Positions 7,710 through 17,826 of a stretch of DNA of 64,000 nucleotides are shown piece after piece. The stretch is taken from assembly GCA_965263485.1 (NCBI GenBank), contig CBDHHO010000001.1, forward strand, positions 372,001 to 436,000. The letters are read 5' to 3'. The notes under the pieces were generated by a model. It did not search any database. It had not been told where the DNA came from and worked only from the letters and a program-made list of their open reading frames with translations. Source of the DNA: Haliotispira sp965263485. Its GTDB lineage: Bacteria > Spirochaetota > Spirochaetia > SP-2023. The position numbers and the translations under genes were made by a program. Numbering within the stretch: the stretch's first letter is position 1; each line of letters starts with the position of its first letter.

Positions 7710-8222
7710 ATGGCAGAGCCAATAGAAAATAAAGTGACACGATCACTCAAAGCAGCGGAAGAGCTATACCACCGTCTTGTGTTGATAGTCGGAAAAGGTG
7801 GTTCCGGTAAAACTTCTGTTGTTCAAAATTTGGCAAAACTGCATGACGCCGAGCCTATCAATATCAATCTGAGCCTATCGAAAGAGCTGCTTGAATTAAC
7901 TGAAAAACAAAGGCAATTGAAGCTGGCCGAGATTTTAGCACAGGCAGTCAACGGTAACGGGGACAAGGTTTTTCTGGATAACATTGAGATCCTTTTTGAT
8001 GTTGAGCTTAAGCAGGACCCTTTGCGACTGCTGCAGGGACTATCCCGAAATTTAACCGTTGTAGCATCTTGGAATGGCACCTTTGAAAAAGGCAAGCTGA
8101 CCTATGCGGAGCCAGGCCACCGCGAATATAGAAGTTACGATTTAACAGACACTCTGGTTGTCAGCATGAGCAGCGAGGCAACAGTAGATTTTAAACAGTC
8201 AAGCGAGGATAAACTGATATGA
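7710..8222 (+). CDS. brxF: BREX type 3 P-loop protein BrxF
   Basis: This 170-residue protein has a Walker A motif near residue 28 (IVGKGGSGKTSVVQN) and a Walker B-like VFLDNIEILF near residue 88. BrxF is the small P-loop ATPase that heads type 3 BREX operons, and its position immediately before brxC/pglY is diagnostic. A GGAG ribosome binding site precedes the ATG. Its stop overlaps the brxC start by ATGA, indicating translational coupling. The biochemical role is not established for the family; it is presumed to work with BrxC. Confidence 0.85.
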   Translation: MAEPIENKVTRSLKAAEELYHRLVLIVGKGGSGKTSVVQNLAKLHDAEPININLSLSKELLELTEKQRQLKLAEILAQAVNGNGDKVFLDNIEILFDVELKQDPLRLLQGLSRNLTVVASWNGTFEKGKLTYAEPGHREYRSYDLTDTLVVSMSSEATVDFKQSSEDKLI

Positions 8223-11200
8223 AATACGGAGAGCTAATTCAATTTGATCCGATAGAATCGGTCGTTCAGCTGCGCGATGCTGACAAAACAAGTGCTGCCC
8301 ATCAACTGGTTAACACCTATGTGGTTTCTGATGAAATGGCAGAGCGGATGGTTCGTCTTGTAATTCCTCAGCTTCAGTTTGAGCAACCACTCGATAATAA
8401 AGGCATCTTGGTGGTCGGTAATTACGGTACCGGTAAATCTCACTTGATGTCTGTTGTGTCCAGCATTGCTACCGATGCATCTCTGCTTGATAGTCTAGAC
8501 CATGAAAGCGTTAAAGCGGGCGCAGACAAGATTGCCGGTAAATTCAAGGTCATCCGTACCGAAATCGGAGCAACGACCATGTCGCTCAGAGATATTCTGG
8601 TGGCAGAACTCGAAGAGCACCTCGAGAATATGGGCGTGAGTTATGTATTCCCGGACTCGGGAACAATCACCAGTCACAAGCGGGCGTTTGAAGACATGAT
8701 GGCCAAGTTTGGCGAAGTATTTCCTGAACAAGGTCTACTGCTGGTGGTCGATGAGCTGCTGGATTATCTGAGAACCCGAAAGGATCAGGAACTCATCCTT
8801 GATTTGAACTTCCTCCGTGAAGTCGGTGAGGTTTGTAAAGACCTTCGCTTCCGGTTCATGGCCGGTGTGCAGGAAGCAATATTTGACAGCCCGAGGTTTT
8901 CCTTTGTCGCTGACAGTATCCGGCGGGTAAAGGACCGCTTCGAGCAAATCCTGATTGCCCGAAGCGATGTTAAGTTTGTGGTCTCGGAGCGTCTGTTAAA
9001 GAAAACCACAGAACAACAGGCAAAAATCAGAGATTATCTTACTCCGTTTGCCAAGTATTACGGTGGCCTGAACGAGCGCATGGATGAATTTGTCCGGCTG
9101 TTTCCGGTACACCCTGATTACATAGACACTTTTGAAAGAGTGACCGTTGTCGAAAAGCGTGAAGTCCTCAAGACCCTCTCTATGGGTATGAAGGGCGTTT
9201 TAAATAAGGATGTCCCGGACAACGAACCCGGCCTGATCGCCTTTGACAGTTACTGGAATACCTTAAAACAAAATGCATCCTTCCGGGCGATTCCCGAGAT
9301 CCGATCGGTCATCGATTGCAGTGAGGTGCTGGAATCGCGCATCGAAAACGCCATCACGCGCAAACAATACAAGCCGATGGCACTGCGCCTGATCCATGCG
9401 CTATCCGTCCACCGCTTAACGACTGGTGACATCTACGCGCCAATGGGAGCCAGTGCAGAGGAACTGCGCGACCGTCTCTGTCTGTTTGATCCGTTAATTG
9501 CTGAACTGGGTAGCGATGAGCCCGACAAAGACCTGCAGACTCATGTTGAAACCGTTCTTCGAGAAATACATAAAACCGTCAGCGGCCAGTTCATCTCTTC
9601 TAACGCTGACAACCGCCAGTTCTATCTCGACCTGAAGAAAACCGATGACTTTGACGCCATGATTGACAAGCGGGCCGAGAGTTTGGGTGATGCACAGCTC
9701 GATCGATTCTATTACGAAGCCTTGAAACGAGTCATGGAATGCCAGGACTCGACCTATGTGACTGGCTACAAAATCTGGCAGCATGAGCTGGTATGGCAGG
9801 ACCACAAAGCAGCTCGTACCGGCTACCTCTTTTTCGGTGCGCCCAACGAGCGATCTACTGCCGTACCAACACGGGGCTTTTATATCTACTTCATTCAGCC
9901 AAACGACCCGCCACGCTTTAAAGATGACAAGGTCAGCGACGAGGTCTTCTTCCGCTTAAAACCGTCAAAGGATACCGGTGAAGAATTCCAGACATCACTG
10001 AAAAGCTATGCTGCAGCGCTCGACTTGGCGGGCACCTCTTCAGGCCATGCCAAGGCCACCTATGAAGCCAAAGCGAACGGGTTCCTGAAAAAACTGGTGC
10101 AGTGGCTGCAGAAACATATGTCGGATGCCTTCGAGGTGACCTATCAGGGACGGGCCCAGTCCATGACGGAATGGGCAAAAGGCAAATCCATCAGAGACCT
10201 TTCGGGTCTGTCGCCGCATGAAACCATCAACTTCCGGGATCTGGTCAACACCATTGCCGGAGTCTGCCTTGCACCTAACTTTGAAAATCAGGCACCCGAG
10301 TATCCGTTTTTCTCCGTCCTGATTACCGGGAGCAACAGAGCTCAGGCGGCGCAGGATGCACTCCGGGCAATCGGCGCCCAGAACCGGACCAAACAGGCAA
10401 CGGCTGTATTGGATGCCTTGGAACTTCTGGATGGTGAAAAGATCGAGGCTTACAAATCCAAATACACCCGCTTCATCCTTGATGTCGTAAAGGCCAAAGG
10501 TCACGGACAGGTCGTCAACCGGAATGAAATTATTCAGGACAATCATGGCTTGGAATATATGAACCCGGGCGGTTCCCGACTTGAACCGGAATGGGTAACA
10601 GTATTGATCGCCGCTCTGGTCTACTCCGGCGACATCGTTCTGTCTATCCCGGGCAAGAAATTTGACGCCATCGGGCTCCAGCAGCTTGCGGCAACCGGCA
10701 TGGATGAACTCATCCGATTCAAGCACCTTGAGCAGCCCAAGGAATGGAATATCCCGGCACTCAAGGCCATGTTCGAACTTCTCGGCATGACACCGGGAAT
10801 GGCCCAGCTGGTTATGGGGGGCAAAGATGAACCGATTCAGGATCTGCAGCAGGCCGTAGGCAAACTGGTTAAACGGATCGTGATAACTCAGCAGACCCTG
10901 CGTGAAGGACTTTCCTTCTGGGGGTTAGATTTGGTTACTGGTTCCTCGTTTCTGGTTTCTGGTTCAACCGAACAAGGGACTCTTAACCAGCAACTGGAAA
11001 CCGCAAAGGCTTTCTTGGAAAGTTTGCAGGCTTACACATCTCCCGGCAAATTGAAGAATTTCCGCTACAGCATGGACGAGGTTAAGGCCCATGAAAAAGC
11101 GGTCAAAGCACTGGATGATCTGGATGCCCTGCGCGAATTTGTCATGGATCACGGTCCGACGGCCAGCTGGCTAACCACGGCTCAAGCCGCTGTTAGCCAG

Positions 11201-12040
11201 GGTTCAGAGTTACTGGTTCAAGGTTCAAAGTTAAAAGAGTGGAACGATACGGTCCAGGACGCGAAAACTCGCATTCATGCGCAGCTCTCAGAACTCGGAA
11301 CTCAGAACTTTGAACTGACGAGCCTTTCACAAGAAATGGGGAAAACTCTTAAGCAACTAAAACGCGATTACATCAACCTATATATTTCACTACACACAAA
11401 GGCTCGTCTCGGCGTGAACGATGACAAGCGCAAAGCAGCTTTGATGGGAGATCATCGACTGCAAACGCTCCTGAAGCTGGCAGGAATCGAACTGATGCCG
11501 AAGCAGCAACTCGCTGATTACCAGAACCGGCTGGCTGGACTGACAAGTTGCTTTGCCCTGACCGAGCAGAATCTGGAGACCACACCGGCCTGTCCGCATT
11601 GCCAATTTCATCCTGTGGCTGAAATTGGCGTTCAGGGTTCAGGGTTCGGAGTTTCTGGTTCAGAGAAATTGCAGCAGCTAGAAGATGAACTGGATAAGAT
11701 GCTGGAGCAATGGACTGCGACCTTACTAAATAACCTTGAGGATCCGATCACTCAGGCAAATATCAATGAACTGCTACAGGGTGATGACAAGAAACTGGTG
11801 CAGACATTTATCGACTCCAGAGAGTTACCGGATGTGGTGGACAACAACTTTACCCAGACGCTGAAAACCATTCTGGCTGGGCTACAAAAGGTCATTATCA
11901 AGAAAAGTGACTTATTGACCAAAGTTTCTGATCTGGGTCCAGCTACGCCGAATGACCTGAAGCGAGTGCTCAATTCCTATGTGGATGAACTGACTAAAGG
12001 GAAAGATCCTGCCAAAGTTAGAATAGTGATAGAAGGTTAA
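8219..12040 (+). CDS. brxC: BREX type 3 large ATPase BrxC/PglY
   Basis: This 1273-residue protein is the large ATPase found in all BREX systems, here of the DUF6079-like type 3 form. The Walker A motif is GNYGTGKSHLMSVV near residue 68, and LLLVVDELLDYL near residue 175 is the Walker B region. The protein is needed for phage exclusion and host DNA methylation in characterised BREX systems. The C-terminal third (about 900-1160) is interrupted in frame by short serine/glycine-rich segments derived from TTCAGGGTTC-type DNA mini-repeats, for example SGSTEQGTLNQ and GVQGSGFGVSGSE. A cysteine pair CPHCQF near residue 1130 may bind metal. The frame is intact. Confidence 0.9.
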   Translation: MKYGELIQFDPIESVVQLRDADKTSAAHQLVNTYVVSDEMAERMVRLVIPQLQFEQPLDNKGILVVGNYGTGKSHLMSVVSSIATDASLLDSLDHESVKAGADKIAGKFKVIRTEIGATTMSLRDILVAELEEHLENMGVSYVFPDSGTITSHKRAFEDMMAKFGEVFPEQGLLLVVDELLDYLRTRKDQELILDLNFLREVGEVCKDLRFRFMAGVQEAIFDSPRFSFVADSIRRVKDRFEQILIARSDVKFVVSERLLKKTTEQQAKIRDYLTPFAKYYGGLNERMDEFVRLFPVHPDYIDTFERVTVVEKREVLKTLSMGMKGVLNKDVPDNEPGLIAFDSYWNTLKQNASFRAIPEIRSVIDCSEVLESRIENAITRKQYKPMALRLIHALSVHRLTTGDIYAPMGASAEELRDRLCLFDPLIAELGSDEPDKDLQTHVETVLREIHKTVSGQFISSNADNRQFYLDLKKTDDFDAMIDKRAESLGDAQLDRFYYEALKRVMECQDSTYVTGYKIWQHELVWQDHKAARTGYLFFGAPNERSTAVPTRGFYIYFIQPNDPPRFKDDKVSDEVFFRLKPSKDTGEEFQTSLKSYAAALDLAGTSSGHAKATYEAKANGFLKKLVQWLQKHMSDAFEVTYQGRAQSMTEWAKGKSIRDLSGLSPHETINFRDLVNTIAGVCLAPNFENQAPEYPFFSVLITGSNRAQAAQDALRAIGAQNRTKQATAVLDALELLDGEKIEAYKSKYTRFILDVVKAKGHGQVVNRNEIIQDNHGLEYMNPGGSRLEPEWVTVLIAALVYSGDIVLSIPGKKFDAIGLQQLAATGMDELIRFKHLEQPKEWNIPALKAMFELLGMTPGMAQLVMGGKDEPIQDLQQAVGKLVKRIVITQQTLREGLSFWGLDLVTGSSFLVSGSTEQGTLNQQLETAKAFLESLQAYTSPGKLKNFRYSMDEVKAHEKAVKALDDLDALREFVMDHGPTASWLTTAQAAVSQGSELLVQGSKLKEWNDTVQDAKTRIHAQLSELGTQNFELTSLSQEMGKTLKQLKRDYINLYISLHTKARLGVNDDKRKAALMGDHRLQTLLKLAGIELMPKQQLADYQNRLAGLTSCFALTEQNLETTPACPHCQFHPVAEIGVQGSGFGVSGSEKLQQLEDELDKMLEQWTATLLNNLEDPITQANINELLQGDDKKLVQTFIDSRELPDVVDNNFTQTLKTILAGLQKVIIKKSDLLTKVSDLGPATPNDLKRVLNSYVDELTKGKDPAKVRIVIEG
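10936..11672. repeat. GGTTCAGGGTTC-type mini-repeats inside brxC
   Basis: Four clusters of the same degenerate 7-10 bp unit (GGTTC, TTCAGGG, AGAACTC and their inverses) lie at about 10936-10976, 11200-11241, 11285-11320 and 11630-11672. Each keeps the brxC frame and encodes low-complexity linkers. A similar cluster occurs in the truncated brxHII copy at about 24668-24706 but is absent from the matching position of full-length brxHII. Confidence 0.65.
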
Positions 12041-12045
12041 CAATT

Positions 12046-13533
12046 ATGAAAAGATATACAGATGAAGAGCTTTTATTTTTGCTCAATGATACAGAGTCTG
12101 ATCGTGCTGAACGTAAAAAGTCGTTTAAGGGCGACACGCCGAAAAAGGCTCGACAAGCTGTTTGTGCATTCTCAAATGATCTGCCAAATCACAGCCAACC
12201 CGGGGTTTTATTTATTGGCGCAAGAGATGATGGAACTCCATCGAATGAACCAATAACCGATGAATTGCTTTTGAACTTGGCCAATATGAAAACCGACGGT
12301 AACATTCTGCCTTTGCCGGTGCTTACCGTTGAGAAACGAATTTTAAAAGGTGCGGAGATGGCCGTTGTCACGGTTTTTCCTTCCGACATGCCGCCAGTTA
12401 GATATGCCGGGAGAATATGGATTCGGACCGGTCCCCGCCGATCAGTTGCCAACGAACAGGAAGAACGACTGCTTATTGAGCGTCGACGTTTTGGTCTCTT
12501 GCCCTATGATCTCAATCCGGTGCCCAACGCATCTTTACTCGATTTAAGCCGTGTTTTTTTTGAAGAAGAATACCTCCCCAATGCGGTTGCCAGAGACATT
12601 TTAGTCGACGATAATCGGGATTACACAGAAAAGCTTGCCGCCTGTCGAATGGTTGTGGTGCCTGACGACCCTGTTCCAACGGTAACCGGTATCCTCACCC
12701 TTGGACGCAAACCACAAGATTTTATTCCCGGTGCTCGCATTCAATTTTTGCGCATTAATGGCACGCAATGGGGTGATGAAGTGATTGACGAGTTACGAAT
12801 GGACGGGACGCTCATTCGTCAGATTCAAGCACTTGACCAAAAGATGACGGCCCACAACCGAGTTTCTGTAGATATTGTAAGCGCATCAACGGAAATACGT
12901 CGTTATGACTACCCGATCCCCGCTTTGCAGCAACTGACCCGCAACGCCGTTATGCATCGCAGTTACGAAGGCACTAACGCTCCAGTAATGGTCTACTGGT
13001 TCAATGATCATATTGAAATCATCAATGCCGGCGGACCTTATGGGCGTGTCACGCCGGAAAATTTCGGAAACCCCGGATTTGCCGACTATCGCAACCCGGA
13101 TATTGCCGAAAGCATGAAGTTGTTGAATCTGGTACAACGCTTCGGCGTTGGAATCCAGATGGCCCGCCGCGAATTGGCCGATAACGGTAACCCGCCGCCG
13201 GAATTTACCATTGATACCCACTCTGTTATTTGCAAGGTCTTCCCCATAGTGCTCGCTGAACCAGTAACCGGGGAAGTAACCGGGGAAGTAACCGGGGAAG
13301 TAACCGGGGAAGTAAAAATGCTTTTAAATGTTTTATCCGGCGAAATGAAACGAGCGCAGATTCAGCAGAAACTCGGGCTGAAACACGAAGACCATTTCCG
13401 GGATCATTACCTGCTGCCTGCATTAGAAGCGGGTGTTGTTGAAATGACGCAACCAAATTCACCCAAAAGCCCGACACAGAAATACAGACTTACTGAAAAA
13501 GGTAAACAGGAACTGAGAAATTGTGATGAGTGA
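12046..13533 (+). CDS. AlbA_2/Schlafen-type ATP-binding protein (RecG-like annotation family)
   Basis: This 495-residue protein has an N-terminal AlbA_2-like region (ERKKSFKGDTPKKARQAVCA, and later GVLFIGARDDGTPS). A HATPase-like C-terminal segment (LQQLTRNAVMHRSYEG, IEIINAGGPYG) and a winged-helix tail follow. Between them is a 12-bp tandem repeat encoding VTGE four times (13264-13312), a linker seen in this family. Such proteins are frequent in defence islands as presumed nucleic-acid-sensing or regulatory factors. It sits five bases after brxC and overlaps pglX by eight bases, so it is part of the operon. A second member of the family lies at 29620. The function is unproven. Confidence 0.75.
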   Translation: MKRYTDEELLFLLNDTESDRAERKKSFKGDTPKKARQAVCAFSNDLPNHSQPGVLFIGARDDGTPSNEPITDELLLNLANMKTDGNILPLPVLTVEKRILKGAEMAVVTVFPSDMPPVRYAGRIWIRTGPRRSVANEQEERLLIERRRFGLLPYDLNPVPNASLLDLSRVFFEEEYLPNAVARDILVDDNRDYTEKLAACRMVVVPDDPVPTVTGILTLGRKPQDFIPGARIQFLRINGTQWGDEVIDELRMDGTLIRQIQALDQKMTAHNRVSVDIVSASTEIRRYDYPIPALQQLTRNAVMHRSYEGTNAPVMVYWFNDHIEIINAGGPYGRVTPENFGNPGFADYRNPDIAESMKLLNLVQRFGVGIQMARRELADNGNPPPEFTIDTHSVICKVFPIVLAEPVTGEVTGEVTGEVTGEVKMLLNVLSGEMKRAQIQQKLGLKHEDHFRDHYLLPALEAGVVEMTQPNSPKSPTQKYRLTEKGKQELRNCDE

Positions 13534-16474
13534 TGTTGGTAGTGATGAACTTTTTGATGAAGAGCGTATACCGGGAAAATTAGATCTTGGCGGTGAAGAG
13601 CCTGTTACCTGTTTGGGACAAACGTTTGAAAACGACGACGCCCGGCGTGCCCACTTTACGGAGGAACTACGTAAAAAACTACAGGACCCGGAATTCCGCA
13701 AGATTGAAGGGTTCCCGGTCGGTGAAGATGAAGACATCCTCAAGCTGAGCGATCCGCCCTATTACACCGCCTGCCCCAACCCTTGGATTAAGGACTTTAT
13801 TGGGGAATGGGAAGCTTGGAAGAACAGTGACGAGGGGCGAGAGGCGAGGGGCGAGAAACAAGGGTCTAATCACTCACCACTAACCACTCGCCACTATCAT
13901 AGGGAGCCTTTTGCCGCCGATGTCAGCGAAGGGAAAAACGACCCGATTTACAATGCCCACTCGTACCACACCAAGGTACCGCACAAAGCCATCATGCGAT
14001 ACATCCTCCACTACACCGAACCCGGAGACATCGTTTTTGACGGTTTCTGTGGAACCGGGATGACAGGTGTGGCAGCTCAAATGTGTGGTGACCGGGCAAC
14101 GGTTGAATCTCTCGGCTATAAAGTCGATAAAGACGGTGTGATTTACGAAAAACAAGAAATAAATCCGCCGATTACGCAGATGGACGCAGATGAAAATACA
14201 GAAAATAATAATCTGCGCGAATCAGCGAAATCTGCGGATAAAAAAGAATGGGTGCCTATCTCGAAACTTGGCGCTCGCAAGGCCATATTAAATGACTTGT
14301 CGCCTGCCGCTACATTTATTGCCTACAACTATAATACGCCTGTAGATATCAAAGCATTTGAGCAGGAAGCCCAAAGAATTCTTGCCGAAGTGGAAGATGA
14401 ATGTGGCTGGATGTATGAAACGCTGCACACTGACGGAAAGACGAAAGGGAAAATCAATTACACCGTATGGAGTGATGTGTTTGTCTGCTCTGATTGTGCT
14501 GGCGAGGTTGTATTCTGGGAATCGGCTGTGGATAAAGAAGTGGGTAAGGTGCGTGATGTTTTCCATTGTGGACACTGTCAGGCTGAGCTAAAAAAACGCG
14601 GCTTAGAACGAGCATGGACCACAAAATACGATAATGCGTTTAAAAAATCTGTACGCCAAGCCAAGCAAGTACCAGTATTGATTAACTATTCAATTGAAGG
14701 ACATCGAGGTCGTTTTGAGAAAACACCCGATGAATCAGATTTTGCGTTAATTCAGGAAATTGAGAACAGTGAAATTCCTTATTGGTTTCCAACTAATCGC
14801 ATGATGGAAGGGAAAGAAACCCGACGTAATGATCCTGCTGGCATTACTCATGTGCATCATTTTTATACGAAAAGAAATTTATGGGTGTTGGCGGCTGTCC
14901 TGAATCGAGCGTTTCAAGTGAATATTCCAAGGTTAGTAATATGGTTAACTGCTAGTATGACCCGTACAACGAAAATGTATAAATATATGCCATCACTTAG
15001 AAATGGAAAACTTGTTGACCGGCGAACAGGCACCTTATCAGGAACTTTATATTTTCCATCTATGGCTGATGAAAATTCACCATTTGATTTATTATTGAGT
15101 AAAATTAAAGATTTTAGCTTTTCTTTAAATCAAAAGCTATCTTCTCTACAGTTGTTGTCAACCGAGAATACTTATTTGCCAGAAAGTTTAGATTATATTT
15201 TTATTGATCCGCCTTTTGGTGCAAACTTAAATTATTCTGAATTGAGCTATCTTTGGGAGTCTTGGTTAAAGGTTATTACAAACAACAAACCGGAAGCTAT
15301 TGAAAACTCAGTTCAAGGTAAAGGAGCCTCAGAATATCGAACCCTAATGGCGGCCTGCTTCAAAGAAGCCTATCGAGTGCTTAAGCCCGGGCGCTGGATG
15401 ACGGTGGAGTTTTCAAATACCAAAGCATCGGTTTGGAATAGCATTCAAACAGCCCTTACTGAAGCTGGATTTATCGTGGCAAACGTTTCGGCCCTCGATA
15501 AAAAACAAGGAAGCTTTAAGGCAGTAACAACGCCAACAGCTGTTAAACAAGACCTTGTTATATCAGCTTACAAGCCAAATGGCGGCTTTGAAGAACGTTT
15601 TGAACAGGAAGCCCAAACCGAAGAAGGCGTTTGGGATTTTATTCGTACCCATTTGAAATATCTCCCTGTGACTAAAAAACTGGGATTGGATCTTGTTGCT
15701 ATTCCCGAACGTGATCCACGTATCCTATATGATCAGGTGATCGCCTATTATGTGCGCAAGGGATACAACGTTCCCATCGACAGCCAAGAGTTCCAGCTTG
15801 GCTTGTCCCAGCGTTTTTCCGAGCGTGATGGCATGTATTTTCTGCCTGAGCAGGTGGCGGAACACGACCGCAAAAAGATGATCGGCGGCGGCAGACCGCT
15901 GCAGCAGTCGCTGTTTATTTATGATGAATCCTCGGCCATCGAGTGGCTGCGCAGCCTGTTGCGTGATAAACCGCAAAGTTTTCAGGATATAAACCCTCTG
16001 TTTATGAAGGAGATTGGTGGCTGGAGCAAAAACGAAGTCGGTTTGGAACTCTCCACCTTGCTGGAGCAGAATTTCCTCTGTTATGAGGGAAAATCAGATG
16101 TCCCAAGTCAAATACATGGACATTTGTCTACTTGGTATAAAGAGCTGCGTAACCTCGCCAAGGACGACCCGGCGCTGGTCGCTAAAGCCAAAGGCCGCTG
16201 GTATGTGCCCGACCCAAACAAAGCGGGCGACCTCGAAAAACTGCGTGAAAAAGCCCTGCTCAAAGAGTTTGAGGAATACAAGCAGGCCAAAAAGAAACTC
16301 AAGATATTCCGACTTGAAGCGGTCCGTGCCGGGTTCAAAAAAGCATGGCAGGAACGGGACTACAAAGTGATTATCACCGTCGCAGAAAAAATCCCGAACA
16401 ATGTGCTCGAGGAAGATCCCAAGCTGCTCATGTGGTACGACCAAGCGGTTACAAGAACAGGGGCGAGTGATTAG
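13526..16474 (+). CDS. pglX: BREX type 3 DNA methyltransferase PglX, allele 1
   Basis: This 982-residue methyltransferase is the modification component of BREX, which methylates host DNA so that unmodified phage is excluded. Motif I is FDGFCGTGMTGVAAQ near residue 170, and the catalytic motif is FIDPPFGAN near residue 560. The first ~175 residues and the last ~260 are nearly identical to the alleles at 18512 and 24989, while the central region differs. A mini-repeat-derived linker (REARGEKQGSNHSPLTTRHY) lies near residue 110, and a second DNA repeat at about 14166-14250 adds around 25 residues absent from allele 2. The ATG at 13526 overlaps the upstream gene by eight bases. Confidence 0.88.
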   Translation: MSDVGSDELFDEERIPGKLDLGGEEPVTCLGQTFENDDARRAHFTEELRKKLQDPEFRKIEGFPVGEDEDILKLSDPPYYTACPNPWIKDFIGEWEAWKNSDEGREARGEKQGSNHSPLTTRHYHREPFAADVSEGKNDPIYNAHSYHTKVPHKAIMRYILHYTEPGDIVFDGFCGTGMTGVAAQMCGDRATVESLGYKVDKDGVIYEKQEINPPITQMDADENTENNNLRESAKSADKKEWVPISKLGARKAILNDLSPAATFIAYNYNTPVDIKAFEQEAQRILAEVEDECGWMYETLHTDGKTKGKINYTVWSDVFVCSDCAGEVVFWESAVDKEVGKVRDVFHCGHCQAELKKRGLERAWTTKYDNAFKKSVRQAKQVPVLINYSIEGHRGRFEKTPDESDFALIQEIENSEIPYWFPTNRMMEGKETRRNDPAGITHVHHFYTKRNLWVLAAVLNRAFQVNIPRLVIWLTASMTRTTKMYKYMPSLRNGKLVDRRTGTLSGTLYFPSMADENSPFDLLLSKIKDFSFSLNQKLSSLQLLSTENTYLPESLDYIFIDPPFGANLNYSELSYLWESWLKVITNNKPEAIENSVQGKGASEYRTLMAACFKEAYRVLKPGRWMTVEFSNTKASVWNSIQTALTEAGFIVANVSALDKKQGSFKAVTTPTAVKQDLVISAYKPNGGFEERFEQEAQTEEGVWDFIRTHLKYLPVTKKLGLDLVAIPERDPRILYDQVIAYYVRKGYNVPIDSQEFQLGLSQRFSERDGMYFLPEQVAEHDRKKMIGGGRPLQQSLFIYDESSAIEWLRSLLRDKPQSFQDINPLFMKEIGGWSKNEVGLELSTLLEQNFLCYEGKSDVPSQIHGHLSTWYKELRNLAKDDPALVAKAKGRWYVPDPNKAGDLEKLREKALLKEFEEYKQAKKKLKIFRLEAVRAGFKKAWQERDYKVIITVAEKIPNNVLEEDPKLLMWYDQAVTRTGASD
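14166..14250. repeat. ATTACGCAGAT / AATCTGCGCGAATC mini-repeat within pglX allele 1
   Basis: The DNA combines ATTACGCAGATGGACGCAGA with AATCTGCGCGAATCAGCGAA and TCTGCGGA. This is a partly palindromic short repeat of the kind usually found between genes in some Desulfobacterota, Lentisphaerota and related genomes (from general knowledge, not a search). Here it is translated in frame. Allele 2 lacks it at the corresponding position. Confidence 0.6.
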
Positions 16475-16529
16475 TGGCGAGTGGGAGGGGAGTAAGCACG
16501 AATAAACACAAATTGAATGGAGAACTAAG

Positions 16530-17822
16530 ATGGCAAAGATAGAAGGATTTCGGGTAAAGAATTTTAGGGCGCTGAAGGACATTACACTGGGGCGTTTATG
16601 GAATCAACAGCAGGCCGAACCGCTCACACCCATGACGGCAGTTATTGGCAAGAATGGTGTTGGCAAGAGCACATTGTTTGACGCCTTCGGATTTCTTGCC
16701 GATTCTTTGCAGCTAGGTGTGGAAGAGGCTTGCGACTCGCGTGGTAGAGGAGGTTTTGAGCATCTCCGGGCCCAAGGCCAAAAAGGACCTATCGAATTCG
16801 AGGTCTATTATAAGGAAGACGGGAACGCCCGACCGATTACTTATGAGATTGCCATTGATATTGACAAATCTGGTCGTCCTTATGTTTTGAAAGAACGTCT
16901 CAGACAGAGGCGAAAAGGCCAGAAACACGGGCGGCCCTTCTCGTTTCTTTTGTTGAACAGTGGCAAAGGTGTTGTTTGGAAAGGCGATCAAGAAGGCCGC
17001 CAGATAAATGAGGAACAGGGCGAGTTTGATCTAATTGGCCTGATGGAATATATTAAATCAGGGGAGGCAAAAGAAGAGTCTAAAGAAACCGAAGTTGTCG
17101 AACTTGATGACATGCGCAAACTTGGGATTGCGACGCTGGGTTCATTGAAACAGCATCCGAGAGTTTCCGCTTTCCGCAAGTTCATCGAAGGATGGTACCT
17201 CAGCTATTTCACACCTGATGCAGCCAGAAGCCTGCCGTTGGCCGGTCCTCAGAAACATCTCAACATCCATGGTGATAATCTCGGAAACGTCGTACAATTT
17301 ATGGAGCGGGAACATCTAAAGCGTTTCCAGTCGATTCTGAACCGGATTGCAGAGAAAATCCCAGGAATCAACAAGATTGATACGGAAAAGACAAACGATG
17401 GCCGCTTGCTGTTGCGATTTAATGATAAAGGCTTTCAAGATCCGTTCTATTCGCAACAAATGTCTGATGGGACATTGAAGGTCTTCGCCTATCTCCTATT
17501 GCTCGAAGACCCGACACCACCACCATTTTTATGTATCGAAGAGCCGGAAAACGGCCTATATCATAAGCTCCTTGAATCCTTGGCAAAAGAATTCCGCGAA
17601 CACGCAACAGGCCGCAAAGGCGGATCTCAGGTTTTCATTACAACCCATCAGCCCTATCTGGTTGATGCATTGGAACCTGCCGAGGTTTGGATTCTGGAAA
17701 AGGGAGCGGATGGCTATTCGGTAATCCGCAGAGCAAGCGATGACGCCATTGTCAAAAACATGGTGGCCGAAGGTTTACCGCTGGGTGGCCTTTGGTACAG
17801 TGATTATCTGGATGCGAGGTGA
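16530..17822 (+). CDS. OLD/ABC-type AAA ATPase, partner of TOPRIM protein
   Basis: This 430-residue ATPase has Walker A GKNGVGKSTLFDA near residue 40, a signature-like QMSDGTLKVFAYLLL near residue 310, Walker B FLCIEEPENG near residue 335 and an H-loop ITTHQPYLVD. This is the SMC/ABC-like architecture of overcoming-lysogenisation-defect (OLD) and AAA_21 ATPases. It is followed after four bases by a TOPRIM-like DUF4276 protein, so the pair forms a split OLD-like module comparable in layout to PARIS or AbiL. In those systems the ATPase senses a phage trigger and licenses the nuclease. It sits inside the BREX array, 55 bases after pglX. Confidence 0.8.
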   Translation: MAKIEGFRVKNFRALKDITLGRLWNQQQAEPLTPMTAVIGKNGVGKSTLFDAFGFLADSLQLGVEEACDSRGRGGFEHLRAQGQKGPIEFEVYYKEDGNARPITYEIAIDIDKSGRPYVLKERLRQRRKGQKHGRPFSFLLLNSGKGVVWKGDQEGRQINEEQGEFDLIGLMEYIKSGEAKEESKETEVVELDDMRKLGIATLGSLKQHPRVSAFRKFIEGWYLSYFTPDAARSLPLAGPQKHLNIHGDNLGNVVQFMEREHLKRFQSILNRIAEKIPGINKIDTEKTNDGRLLLRFNDKGFQDPFYSQQMSDGTLKVFAYLLLLEDPTPPPFLCIEEPENGLYHKLLESLAKEFREHATGRKGGSQVFITTHQPYLVDALEPAEVWILEKGADGYSVIRRASDDAIVKNMVAEGLPLGGLWYSDYLDAR

Positions 17823-17826
17823 GTAA

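Noticed and set aside
13264..13312. VTGE repeat as a phase-variation switch
   Set aside because: The 12-bp unit keeps the frame, so it can change linker length but not switch the gene on or off.
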